Assembly (NCBI RefSeq): GCF_000003605.2
Contig: NW_003116464.1
Span: forward strand, 25,855 to 40,523
DNA from: Saccoglossus kowalevskii
Taxonomy: Eukaryota; Hemichordata; Enteropneusta; Harrimaniidae
Direction of reading: 5' to 3'
Length of the DNA stretch: 14,669 nucleotides
Shown here: one piece after another, positions 6,841 through 14,669 of the stretch
Numbering within the stretch: the first letter of the stretch is position 1
Layout of the letters: each line of letters begins with the position of its first letter
Made by a program: the position numbers and the translations under genes
The notes under the pieces: generated by a model
The model's database searches: none
The model's input: only the letters and a program-made list of their open reading frames with translations
Told to the model about the DNA's origin: nothing

Positions 6841-8393
6841 GCTTTCCGTTTTCGATTAAAACTTTTCGTTTTTACCACGGAAGATCATACTTAATGAAGT
6901 TATTGTACATACTGAACTGATGAACACACTATATAGTTTGTAATTTTATTCAGCTTCTTTTATTCATATTTCAAAACAAATACGATTCTAAAATATATAT
7001 TTCAGGTATTTTTCTCCAAAAAACAAAATAACTTCACGACGTTGAAAAGCGGAAACATTTTTCGTAGCGTTTAATGCCGAATAATTTATGATTTTTAGTA
7101 AACTTGTGAGTTAATATATCTGTAATGTTAAAATAAAAATGCGCACCTGACTGGAGCGACCACAATTGTAAATATCATTTATATTAGCTTCAAATGGCGC
7201 AAAATATGTTTATTATATATTCAGCATTTATATTTTTATGTACAATAATGTATAGGCTATTATTCGAATGTATGTTTACATTGTAATTAAATATGTATAG
7301 TTAGTTGCGAATAACTCGAAATATCATTTGTAACAATTTATTGTATTTACGATATATCTATAACATGGTTCACATGTTTACTATTAGTCAACTGATTGAA
7401 CCCGCGACTTGTAAAAGTCAGGTAAGATTAATGTTATAGATGTCGCTGTGTTCTAAAGTTCATTATTTGACACCACTTGCAGTATTGTGTATGTAATCGA
7501 TTTCATACGTGATAAGAACATTTATTTAGTACGTCGGGATCATTGAGGACGGGATTATTTGAACAATGATCAGGGTCACTTATACTGTCTCATCGTAATA
7601 CAATTGGTGGCGCTACAACCATGTAAATCAAACTGATTGTAACAGCCAAATTATAGTTATGAATATAAAATATTGTTCGAATAATTAATTCATTTGTTTC
7701 AATTATGTGTTTCTTGTTTATAATCCATCGTTATGTCAATGGAAATGAATTATATAATTATATATATTAATATATTGACATTTCCCGAAGATTTAAATAA
7801 ACGATAATCTTCATATGTTATTGGAATTAAAATCGGAGATTCAACATTTATAACAATCAGTCTTATATATACAACGTATGCGGCGAACGTGATGAAATAG
7901 GCCCTTTCATTATTTCAAAAAACACATATTCAAGTGGATCACATAAGCAATATTTGTTTGTATTTGCTAGATATAATATATATAGGACAATTCTAGTTGC
8001 ATAACTGATTTTTATGTATGATTGGCATCGGCTTACTAATAATCAAATAGTGAATTCAGTATCTGGAAATGCCATACTATTACATATACATTACATATGT
8101 ACTGCCGTGATCATTGTTACATCTTTACTCAATATAATTTGTATTGACAGAAAAAATATGCAAATGTCTAACTACAATCCCAATCATTTAACACTTGGTG
8201 AAATATTTCTCTCCCAAACAATCAAAATCAATGTAAATATTCATATTCATAATAAGTGCAAAGCCAAAATTAAATGTCAAACTGTCATTTAGCATATATA
8301 TTAAATTTCAGTCACGTGTGTTATTATATGTCATCGAGATTGAGATTGTTTGAACTTGTCATTTTTGCTGACTATCCTCAGTTTATGATTCAG
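6841..8393. other. AT-rich non-genic stretch
   Basis: It contains no supported gene. There is one SINE-like fragment near 7394-7427. The 92-codon frame at 8014-8292 has a hydrophobic run (ICTAVIIVTSLLNIICI) followed by DRKN, which could mimic a membrane segment with a stop-transfer. It has no flanking splice sites that fit the receptor layout. Confidence 0.45.
7394..7427 (-). repeat. tRNA-like SINE fragment, copy 3
   Basis: The minus strand reads ACAAGTCGCGGGTTCAATC (complement of about 7394-7412), a good polymerase III B-box context and similar to the B-box ends of the copies at 189 and 842. The following GGTAAG on the plus strand also recurs after copy 2. No A box or ends were found, so it is a fragment at best. 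Confidence 0.3.
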
Positions 8394-8477
8394 GTGACGC
8401 TATACCTGAAATACCATACGCTGTTATCGTACTGTAATTGTTTTGCACATTACGTATACAGTGCACTGAACTATGAA
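8394..8477 (+). pseudogene. Possible relic of a kinase hinge/helix E exon
   Basis: After an acceptor-like tgattcag the frame reads LKYHTLLSY and then FAHYVYSALNYE. The receptor exon has LEYMTLGSLLTY and FSHQIYNAMEFIE. The helix E match is the better part: F, H, Y and A coincide and other positions are conservative, with about 19 of 27 bases alike from TTT to the last Met/Leu codon. Most of the kinase insert would have to be deleted. I found it by eye in AT-rich DNA, so chance is a real possibility. Confidence 0.25.
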
Positions 8478-8540
8478 TTAGCTAGAAACAATAGTATGAC
8501 AAGGTTTTCATTACATTTTTGTCAAACTTGCTTTCACTAA

Positions 8541-10002
8541 ATATGGCTCTAAAATATCAAGAACGTTGTGAAATAAGATGCCCACATTTATTTTGAAAAC
8601 TTAGCAGTGTGTATGAATACATGTACTGAATACATAAATATCACTTTAATAACATTATATAGCCATTGTCGTCAATACATTTTCCATGTTACACCTTAGA
8701 GCCATTACAATGCTATATACTAGACTGTTCATGACGCCTAATTGTCAGGCAATTAAGAAACAAACTTGTTCAACGACAGATTTTTTCAATGTATCAACAG
8801 CGAACAAAATAAAATGACATCTTATAGTGGTTTGAGAAGTTTTTATGCAATTGCTTTTTAGTATCACAGAGAACTATGTGTTCCACAGCTTTATTTTGAC
8901 CGTGGCTTTCATTAACAAAACAAAACGTGTACTCTAGCACGAACGCGACCCCGAAATAAAACGGCTCGTTCACTATTTTTTCCGTTGCTCCATTTATCTA
9001 CAATATGATTATAGCTTGAAATATCGCCACCAACGACAATGTCCTTACACTTAGATTTGTCAAGAATTGAACTGACTGTGGATTCAGCCAGACGATTGGA
9101 AAGAAGAGTCGCGTTGTGCATACTGACGATAGGTATTTAAAACAAGAAACTATATTGTTGGCATATTGAGGCATATCTAGCCTATATTTTTTGAGTAACG
9201 TTGTCACTGTTGAGCTCTCTTAAACATTTTTTTCAGGATGAATAAAGCCATAAATCTATGAAATGAACCAAGTAGCCAAACATGATATTGACTGAAATCA
9301 CTGCCTTGCCGAATCTCTGCAAAACAAGTTCTACCGAGCACTGTATGCCATGCATAATACTTATCTTAGTAACAATGGCATAGATAGTTGCCAAACATTT
9401 ATAATTGTTTTCAATGACTCCATTTTTTAATCAAACAATAGATTTTTTCTAGCAAAAAACTGAAATATAAGTCGGACACTTATATAAACATGATTAACTC
9501 ATGGAAAATTTTGTTGAATGAGGGATATTGATTAGTTGCATTTTACGTTGATCTCAAGTTACATTGTTGTTGCTAAGTACCAACAGGAACACTTAAGGTT
9601 TTTATATAACCCGAGGTTAAGTTGGGGAAAAGGTTCATATTTTGCATTTTTAAATAGTGTTCACTACACATAAATAACGTTTCGAAGTAACATAACAAAG
9701 AAGACACAGTGATCTAAACATGTGAGCTCCAACCCCCATTCAGACCATGTTGAAAATAACAACGCGGTCGCAGTTTAATTACTATATTAGTCATAGATCT
9801 TGGTGCTCTGTAATTATGTTCATATCAGTATATTATTTGCAGTCACATTCAAGGTAGCAGGGTAGTTTTTTTGCATGGAAAATTTAAACACCTATTATCA
9901 AAATAAATTTTACAAGAAATCATACAATCTATATATGTTTGACAAGCCCTTGACTTGTACTTTTCTATTATTAATATATTGTGAACATTTTGTTTATTTT
10001 AG
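8541..10002. other. Gene-free stretch
   Basis: I see no supported gene. On the minus strand, 9121 down to 8912 holds an open 69-codon frame with more balanced amino acid use than its neighbours (contains DIVVGGDISSYNHIVDKWSNG). It begins just after an acceptor-like CGTCAG. I do not recognise it, and it is interrupted by a stop just upstream. Confidence 0.4.
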
Positions 10003-10003
10003 C

Positions 10004-10013
10004 GTCACGTGAT
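10004..10013. promoter_or_regulatory. Palindromic E-box GTCACGTGAT
   Basis: This contains TCACGTGA, the palindromic core bound by bHLH-zip factors of the USF/TFE type in animals. It stands at the left edge of a more CpG-rich segment. A single motif hit is weak evidence; no gene start is established next to it. Confidence 0.25.
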
Positions 10014-10608
10014 ACTGAAAATCGGCGCGGCTGATAATTAACTAACGTGAATACATTTTTAAATATCAGCTCTACGGTTATTCATGCGGCCAAAAACTTC
10101 ACACTGTTTTGAAGCAAGGGTCAAGAAGTTTAAATCCGTATCTCTATTTTTCATATTAAGATTAGTTTTCCTCTCCGAAAATCACAAATTTCAAGAACGT
10201 TTTTTGGTGTTAAAGTTAGTGTATACCGGTGGTTTGCGCGAGGTTTGTGAAAAAACGCGATAGAATTTTGCAAAAATGTAAATACGGATACGAAGCCAAC
10301 ATATTCGATAGTACGAAAAGCTAAACGGCGACATCGTAGCGCTACTCACTGAAACGCCATTTAAAATTAGGTCAACGGTAATTGCCAGAAACCGAACACC
10401 GAGAAATCGGCACTTTTATGATTTTAAACCTCAATCAAAGTTAACTCCCGCAGCAAAATTTATATGGGCTAATAGTAAATAAATTTCTTTGAAGGTTGTT
10501 TTCAAGAAAAATTATGAATCGACATTTATATCTGTAAAAAACTGTATTTTTTGACCGTTTTCTTTCACGCTATGGAGTTTTGAGACGGTCTGTGCTGATA
10601 ACGAACGG

Positions 10609-10616
10609 TGACGTCA
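10609..10616. promoter_or_regulatory. Palindromic CRE, TGACGTCA
   Basis: This is a full consensus cAMP-response element, bound by CREB/ATF dimers. It stands about 250 bases upstream of the candidate start codon at 10866, in a region with more CpG than the rest of the window, which would suit a promoter. Nearby, 10653-10671 forms a perfect 7-base inverted repeat (TGTTTGC, five-base loop, GCAAACA). Confidence 0.35.
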
Positions 10617-10865
10617 TTCATTACAGCTGGGATTATGCTAAGTAGGCGGTTCTGTTTGCATGTAGCAAACACCACAAATACTACACTAGGCAGGTTGAAG
10701 TGTTTGTCAATATAGTGTATTTATTTTTGGGCCGTTTTATTTGCAAATTTATTTTCTCGAGTATTCCACGAGTTTCAAAGTCTTCTAGAGACAGAAGAAC
10801 ACCTTCCGACACTAATTTATCAGACTCCCGCGAGCAAACTTGTGCAGAATACGGTAGAAATTTAA

Positions 10866-10880
10866 ATGGCGGATGTAGGG
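10866..10880 (+). other. Candidate first coding exon end (MADVG)
   Basis: AAATGGCGGATGTAGGG is followed directly by a consensus donor gtaagt at 10881. An ATGGCGGA start with A at -3, a short coding piece and a strong donor, in CpG-richer DNA behind a CRE, is a common layout for a metazoan first exon. AAATGGCGG is also a YY1-type promoter motif, an alternative reading. I could not identify a following exon in the window, and a transposon begins about 220 bases downstream. Confidence 0.22.
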
Positions 10881-11094
10881 GTAAGTTTTTTGTAAGTGTG
10901 GGTTTGGGAAAATGTAGAGTCAATTTTCAACACGAAAACATTGTAAATCTGCTAGCTGGCGAGTTCGTTTTTGTTGGACTTGTTATTTTCGGGATGGTCC
11001 TTTTGTAGTGTTCGTCCAACTTTAGTTTTCATTTTACCTGGATAAGCCTAAAGCGATTTTCAGCCGAATTCGAAGAGAACGCCGCCCCACCTCA

Positions 11095-11101
11095 CCCAAG
11101 T
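11095..11101 (+). repeat. Target-site duplication, left copy
   Basis: CCCAAGT directly abuts the left inverted terminal repeat. The same seven bases directly follow the right terminal repeat at 12440-12446. Extension by one base on either side breaks the match, so the duplication is exactly seven bases. Confidence 0.85.
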
Positions 11102-11252
11102 CACGGTTACTAAAAAAGACGGTTAGGAAACGCTATTGTTAAAAGGTGTGAATCTGCCTAATCCCTCAAGGATGCGTGTCGTGCTGTGTACGCCCTCTAT
11201 TGCTTGAGATTTCAAGGCCCACCATTTTGTTTCATTTTTGTGTCGATTACTT
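11102..11252 (+). repeat. Left inverted arm of the transposon
   Basis: The three conserved blocks lie at 11102-11131, 11172-11181 and 11222-11252. Between them the arm is shorter than the right arm by about 50 bases, so the two arms differ by indels as well as substitutions. Confidence 0.8.
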
Positions 11253-12109
11253 GATGTCCCGCGAATTTGAAATGTTCAGCTCGTTTTCGATAGAATATCC
11301 ACGTTTAGTGCACAAGCTCTACGAAGAACTACATGTACATTTCGGATGAGTTCTCTTTGTGACTGTGATAGCATTCGGAATCGAGAATCTTCATTTTGTC
11401 GTTTTCACTGTTGTCATGAAAGTAAGCTTGGATTCCGGAAGAAAAAGTGACGAAAATTCTAACCCCTAAGTCATTATTTTAAAATACATTATATTATAAA
11501 AAATAAAACCAAATACATTTTTAGTATACTACTGTGCGTACTTATGACGGTTGTATGCGCATTGGGGGCTTATTAGAGTACATTTTATCGTTTTGCTTTC
11601 GCTTGACTGTATCAGCCATTTTGTTTAAAGTCTTAGACGGCGTAGAAATCGTTGAAAATGCATTCAACAATTTCCGCCAGTTTCATAAAATGCCTGTTTA
11701 ATTGTTCTTGTCAGTCCTTGTTTCAGTTTTTTGGCAAATTTTTCATGTTGTAATATTCAGCGTGCCGTTAAATGCGGTTTTAGTCAACGCTACAATTTTT
11801 GAACACATTGAACTGTCGGTACAACTTTCTAGCAGTCTCTTCGCCAAATCAATTTTTCGAACCCTTTTTAACCTTTCTTAATTTCATTGGAACTGCCCGT
11901 TGTTGCATATTTGGTCTGCTCACATGCATTGTGTAGAGCATGGGCGGGTCATGCCAGTTATCTTACCGCATATTTTGTTTATTTCCAACAAAATGTGTGG
12001 TATCATGGCTCCTCATTAAAACTTTGGCATGGCTGAAATATAAACACTTGTATGGTTTCTTTGACGTCTTTTTTTCTGATCATGTTTTGTTTTTGTTTTT
12101 TTATTTCAG

Positions 12110-12216
12110 TTTTCTCCGGATCTTGTTCTTTAGAAACGAAAATGCCATACCAAGACAGGCAAATTTGTATTGAGTTTAAACTGAGCGCCAGGTTTTGTCA
12201 GGATTCACTGGAATAA
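12110..12216 (+). other. Possible short exon inside the transposon
   Basis: A textbook acceptor (long T-run, then atttcag ending at 12109) is followed in phase 1 by 34 open codons ending at TAA 12214-12216. The encoded peptide has balanced composition (contains MPYQDRQICIEFKLSARFC), unlike the Ile/Tyr-rich chance frames elsewhere. I recognise no family. It could be the last exon of a lost transposase, a captured host exon, or chance. Confidence 0.25.
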
Positions 12217-12237
12217 CTTACACTTTAGTATTACTGA

Positions 12238-12439
12238 AAGTATCGACACAGACACAACAAAATGGCGTGCAGTTGTTGATTGCAATGGGAAAAATGACGT
12301 CATTTGCGTGATTTCCTGTCATTTTATGTTAATGATTTATCACAAATTAGTACGTCTTTTGTTTCAAATGTTTACCCGCGACACGCATTCAATGAAAAGA
12401 ACATGGTTTGTTTCCTAACCGTCCTTTTTAGTAACCGTG
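12238..12439 (-). repeat. Right inverted arm of the transposon
   Basis: It mirrors the left arm block by block, with about 50 additional bases in the interior. That extra part includes the perfect ten-base palindrome ATGACGTCAT at 12294-12303, a full ATF/CREB site not found in the left arm. Confidence 0.8.
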
Positions 12440-12446
12440 CCCAAGT
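12440..12446 (+). repeat. Target-site duplication, right copy
   Basis: CCCAAGT directly follows the right terminal repeat and matches 11095-11101 exactly and in the same orientation. Confidence 0.85.
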
Positions 12447-13414
12447 GTACGTCTTACAGCACATTTAAATACACTTTTTTTGCAGGTACGACGGATTTGG
12501 TTTGACTTTGGTAGCAGCTAAATTCAAGTCCATTATGTTTTTAACTTGCCACTTTCTTTCCACAAAAAGTCACAGCGACTGCGTCTTTATTGCATGGATT
12601 CTGGCGATATCGGCGTGGAAAATCTACCGTAGTGTGGCATCCCAACAGCAAGTACATTGCGGATAACAACTTTTTTTCTCTTTTCCGCTCATGAAAGAGT
12701 GATCAATCACTGTCAACGGACTGTAATTTGTTTCAATTGACGACCCTTTCTACGTAATTCGACCAATGAAAATGCAGTATTCTAAAATATTGACAGACAC
12801 TAAACAACATCACAGATGCCCTTTAAGTATTTGTGAATGATACCGACGAACATCGTAGATGACCAGATGAAATGTAAGACTCTAAACGTATTGCTATTTA
12901 AAATAATTCAATGTACGTCTGAGATTGTTTTATTTTTATTGGCATTGTTAATTAAATTATTATTTTGGAAATTTGCTTCCTCCGTAGAGTGTAAATGTAC
13001 GAGTACGTCAGGGAGATCATAAAAATTGCGCCGTCCACATGAACAAGGTCTTTTACCATGATCTGATCCTAAAAAAGCATACAATGTATCAAATAGAAAT
13101 AAAAAAAATCACGAATCTCCAACTGAGTTTCTGCACAATGGTGTATCATTTCACGCAGATTGATTGTTGCATTGTACGTTTACATTGACAACAGATTTAA
13201 AATAACCATTTGAACGTAAATTTGTCTTCCCAAACTCTAAACAAAACACCTTAAAAAAACTCAAAATACCGTTAAACGGCCCAGGCGAATTTACGGCAGA
13301 ATCCGGTAATACGTTGGAGTGATATACCTTTTTGTTTATTCAAAATGTGTTGTGTTTCAAAGGTGATTTTTTGTCTTTGCTGTACAGCTTCTTCCTCTTG
13401 AAACGCAGCAGTGT
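12447..13414. other. Gene-free stretch right of the transposon
   Basis: I see no supported gene. The 61-codon frame at 12837-13022 is hydrophobic and AT-driven. CpG frequency stays above that of the left half up to about 12760, then falls. Confidence 0.5.
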
Positions 13415-13474
13415 ACATATCTTATCAGTGTGTAAACTATAAACAGATATCTTATCAGTTGTTTGTAAATAGCT
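13415..13474 (+). repeat. Tandem 30-base duplication with GATA motifs
   Basis: Two adjacent units share ATATCTTATCAGT at 13417-13429 and 13447-13459, exactly 30 bases apart, and continue with related TGTAAA-containing sequence. Each unit contains CTTATC, the reverse of a GATA-factor site. It is a small local tandem duplication; any regulatory role is inferred only. Confidence 0.5.
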
Positions 13475-13975
13475 TAGCCTCAGTTCAGTTATGTTTGTTA
13501 TCATGCATATTAATGAAAAGCACTGGTGGGGTGTACACTGGGTAAACAAAAACTCGGGTGTTTGTTTGCATGCAAGAAAAAAAACAGTTTACTTGTACAA
13601 GATATTATTTTTTCAATAAAATAAATACACTAATGTATCTAGCATGCCTTATGGAGCTATACTTGTGATTTTCAAAAAAAATGTGAAAAGTGCCCCAAAA
13701 AATATCCTGCTACCTTAAATTTCGGCATTCTTGCTTAATTTCAATTAGTATGTCTATAGCAGTGCTGGATTGACTCCAAGTAAATATTAGAAAATAAATC
13801 ATCATTTAATTTAGGATAGATATGAGTCGCCATCAATTAAATATGCATCATACAAATTCCAATTTAATTATTCAGATACACAATAAGGATTTTATATAAC
13901 TAAAAAAATCACGTAAAAATGCACTCGTGTATTGTGGAATGTATAATAATTTTTCAACTATATCTGCTATGTTAA
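13475..13975. other. Gene-free stretch before the orphan kinase exon
   Basis: I searched this AT-rich stretch for other kinase exons (nucleotide loop, VAVK, HRDLA) preceding the orphan exon and found none. There is a TTGCATGCAA palindrome near 13566. Confidence 0.5.
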
Positions 13976-14085
13976 GGACGCTTACCTGTACGCCGGATGA
14001 AACCATATTCTATATTCAAGGGCATTTATTCTACTACGAGTGATGTATGGTCATTTGGTGTCGTTTTGTGTGAGAATATAAATAG
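13976..14085 (+). pseudogene. Orphan copy of the receptor's APE/helix F kinase exon
   Basis: The segment is a diverged copy of exon 4480-4591: 81 of the first 99 bases agree and the reading frame is open ([27 protein letters not shown]). The family pattern is damaged: the Trp after LPV(K/R) is Arg, Ala-Glu of APE are Lys and Tyr, and the Trp before the final Glu is Cys. The acceptor AG is now AA (gttaa before GGACGC), and the donor GT after ATAG is now GA. Two bases are missing near the end. No other kinase exon surrounds it. It is either the last trace of a second receptor gene in tandem or a duplicated fragment. Confidence 0.92.
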
Positions 14086-14669
14086 GATAATGTTGCAAAC
14101 ATTATGTTCTGAGTAAATTATCCTGTGCACCATAAAATATATCAATAAATATATCAATCAACATGTCGAATAATGTCGGTCAAAGTGTCTGTGAAATGGC
14201 TGCTGTATGCACGCCTAAAATTATCCATTGATACATAAATATTATTAATTTTTATGTTTCTAATTATGAATTATTTTTTTAAGTGAAAAAATGTGTTTTA
14301 AACTCAGTCTACGGCAACTTTATTTTTGTGTATTTTAAAACGAAGCTCCTCATTAGCTTCTCATTTGCATACAGAAATTCCCCTTGTAACGTCAGAAGGG
14401 GAAGTCGCATGGCAGCCTGCATTGCCGTTACGTGTAAATAATGCAAATTTCTTGTGCAGTTTTCTCGCCTTTGACTAAATTGTCACTTATGTACTTGTCC
14501 GTCGAGGAAGAATGACCATAATGAACACATAGTATCAATTTTTGTTGCATGGGGTTGAGTTAGATGCAACATATGTCCGCTCTGGTGTAGCTGGTCACCG
14601 TGATCGTCACCGACACCGGCGCACGTTTGTACACTCGACAAAATAGAATTTGACGTCGGAATTATCTCG
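14086..14669. other. Gene-free right end
   Basis: I see no supported gene. The last about 100 bases are clearly richer in GC. On the minus strand, roughly 14657 down to 14563 stays open (contains RAPVSVTITVTSYTRAD) and might be the edge of a neighbouring exon. It is too short to judge. Confidence 0.4.
14378..14403. repeat. Perfect hairpin TTCCCCTT / AAGGGGAA
   Basis: Two perfect eight-base arms (14378-14385 and 14396-14403) enclose a ten-base loop. Around it lie two further inverted pairs: ACGGCAA (14311) with TTGCCGT (14422), and octamer-type ATTTGCAT (14363) with ATGCAAAT (14441). It is too short and isolated to be called a terminator or transposon. Confidence 0.5.

Larger units (their letters stand above)
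11102..12439. mobile_element. Non-autonomous DNA transposon with long inverted arms
   Basis: The element is 1338 bases. It starts CACGGTTACTAAAAA and ends with the inverse; the outer 30 bases (11102-11131 and 12410-12439) agree at 29 positions. Further blocks recur in mirrored order: ATGCGTGTCG (11172-11181; inverse 12379-12388), then CCATTTTGTT (11222-11231; inverse 12256-12265), then a TGTGTCGAT...ACTT block (11239-11252; inverse 12238-12250). The arms are thus about 150 and 200 bases, diverging inwards. A perfect seven-base duplication flanks it. I see no transposase; inside are only short frames. It presumably moved with an enzyme supplied elsewhere. The terminus and duplication length do not let me name the superfamily; Dada-like (6-7 bases), hAT or Merlin (8), and MULE-like (8-10, long arms) are candidates. 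Confidence 0.85.

Noticed and set aside
8014-8292. Membrane-like run followed by LTLGEIF, recalling receptor membrane and kinase entry
   Set aside because: The juxtamembrane would be far too short, no splice sites fit, and the glycine loop pattern fails directly after LGE.
8332-8355. H-R-D-stop-D-C-L-N string resembling the HRDLASRN catalytic loop
   Set aside because: Spacing of H, R, D and N fits and CATCGAGA is shared, but it lies upstream of the hinge-like relic it should follow, contains a stop and has no DFG region after it. Chance is more likely.
10700-11008. 102-codon plus-strand frame
   Set aside because: It opens with GTG rather than ATG, has no internal ATG until its end and no recognisable domain. 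The candidate donor at 10881 lies inside it in another frame.
11616-11660. Third internal copy of the transposon arm (GCCATTTTGTTT)
   Set aside because: Only about twelve bases agree and no neighbouring arm block follows, so it is not a further arm.
1-14669. CRISPR arrays, operons, rRNA genes or complete tRNA genes
   Set aside because: None are visible; the introns, Ig exons and repeats show animal nuclear DNA. The tRNA-like strings are SINE fragments lacking a full cloverleaf.

Overview
The window is AT-rich animal (metazoan) DNA. It has short GT-AG introns, immunoglobulin (Ig) domain exons in uniform phase 1-1, a receptor tyrosine kinase (RTK) catalytic domain spread over many exons, and traces of mobile elements. 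It contains no prokaryotic features. The short introns (about 80-375 bases) beside long intergenic DNA suggest an invertebrate, probably marine, but I cannot name the lineage from sequence alone.

Region 1 (1-1077) is the 5' flank. It holds two tRNA-like SINE remnants in antisense orientation, a small ORF at 26-163, and a weak candidate upstream exon at 744-783. Region 2 (1078-5283, + strand) is the main object: thirteen exons of a receptor with at least four extracellular Ig domains, one transmembrane helix and an intracellular tyrosine kinase domain. The reading frame runs through about 2.27 kb of exon with no indel. However, there are three in-frame stops (1164, 2483, 4787), one lost splice donor (after 3860), and several ruined invariant residues (DFG to GFG, first Gly of the nucleotide loop to Ala, activation-segment Trp to Arg, two Ig cysteines to Ser). 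I call it a pseudogene, or at best a catalytically dead receptor. Several lesions lie in exons that could be skipped without shifting the frame.

Region 3 (5284-11094) is mostly non-genic and very AT-rich. It has two polyadenylation signals just behind the receptor, a (CA)n(TA)n tract, and two weak receptor-like remnants (6362-6415 Ig-like, 8394-8477 kinase-like). From about 10000 it becomes richer in CpG, with a CRE palindrome and a possible short first exon.

Region 4 (11095-12446) is a non-autonomous DNA transposon not tied to a known superfamily. Two inverted arms about 150-200 bases long, 29/30 identical at their outer ends, are bounded by a perfect 7-base target duplication CCCAAGT.

Region 5 (12447-14669) is mostly non-genic but contains a clear orphan copy of the receptor's APE/SDVW kinase exon (13976-14085), about 82% identical over its first 99 bases and with both splice sites destroyed. 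The window therefore appears to preserve a decaying cluster of tandemly duplicated receptor kinases, later invaded by SINEs and a DNA transposon.
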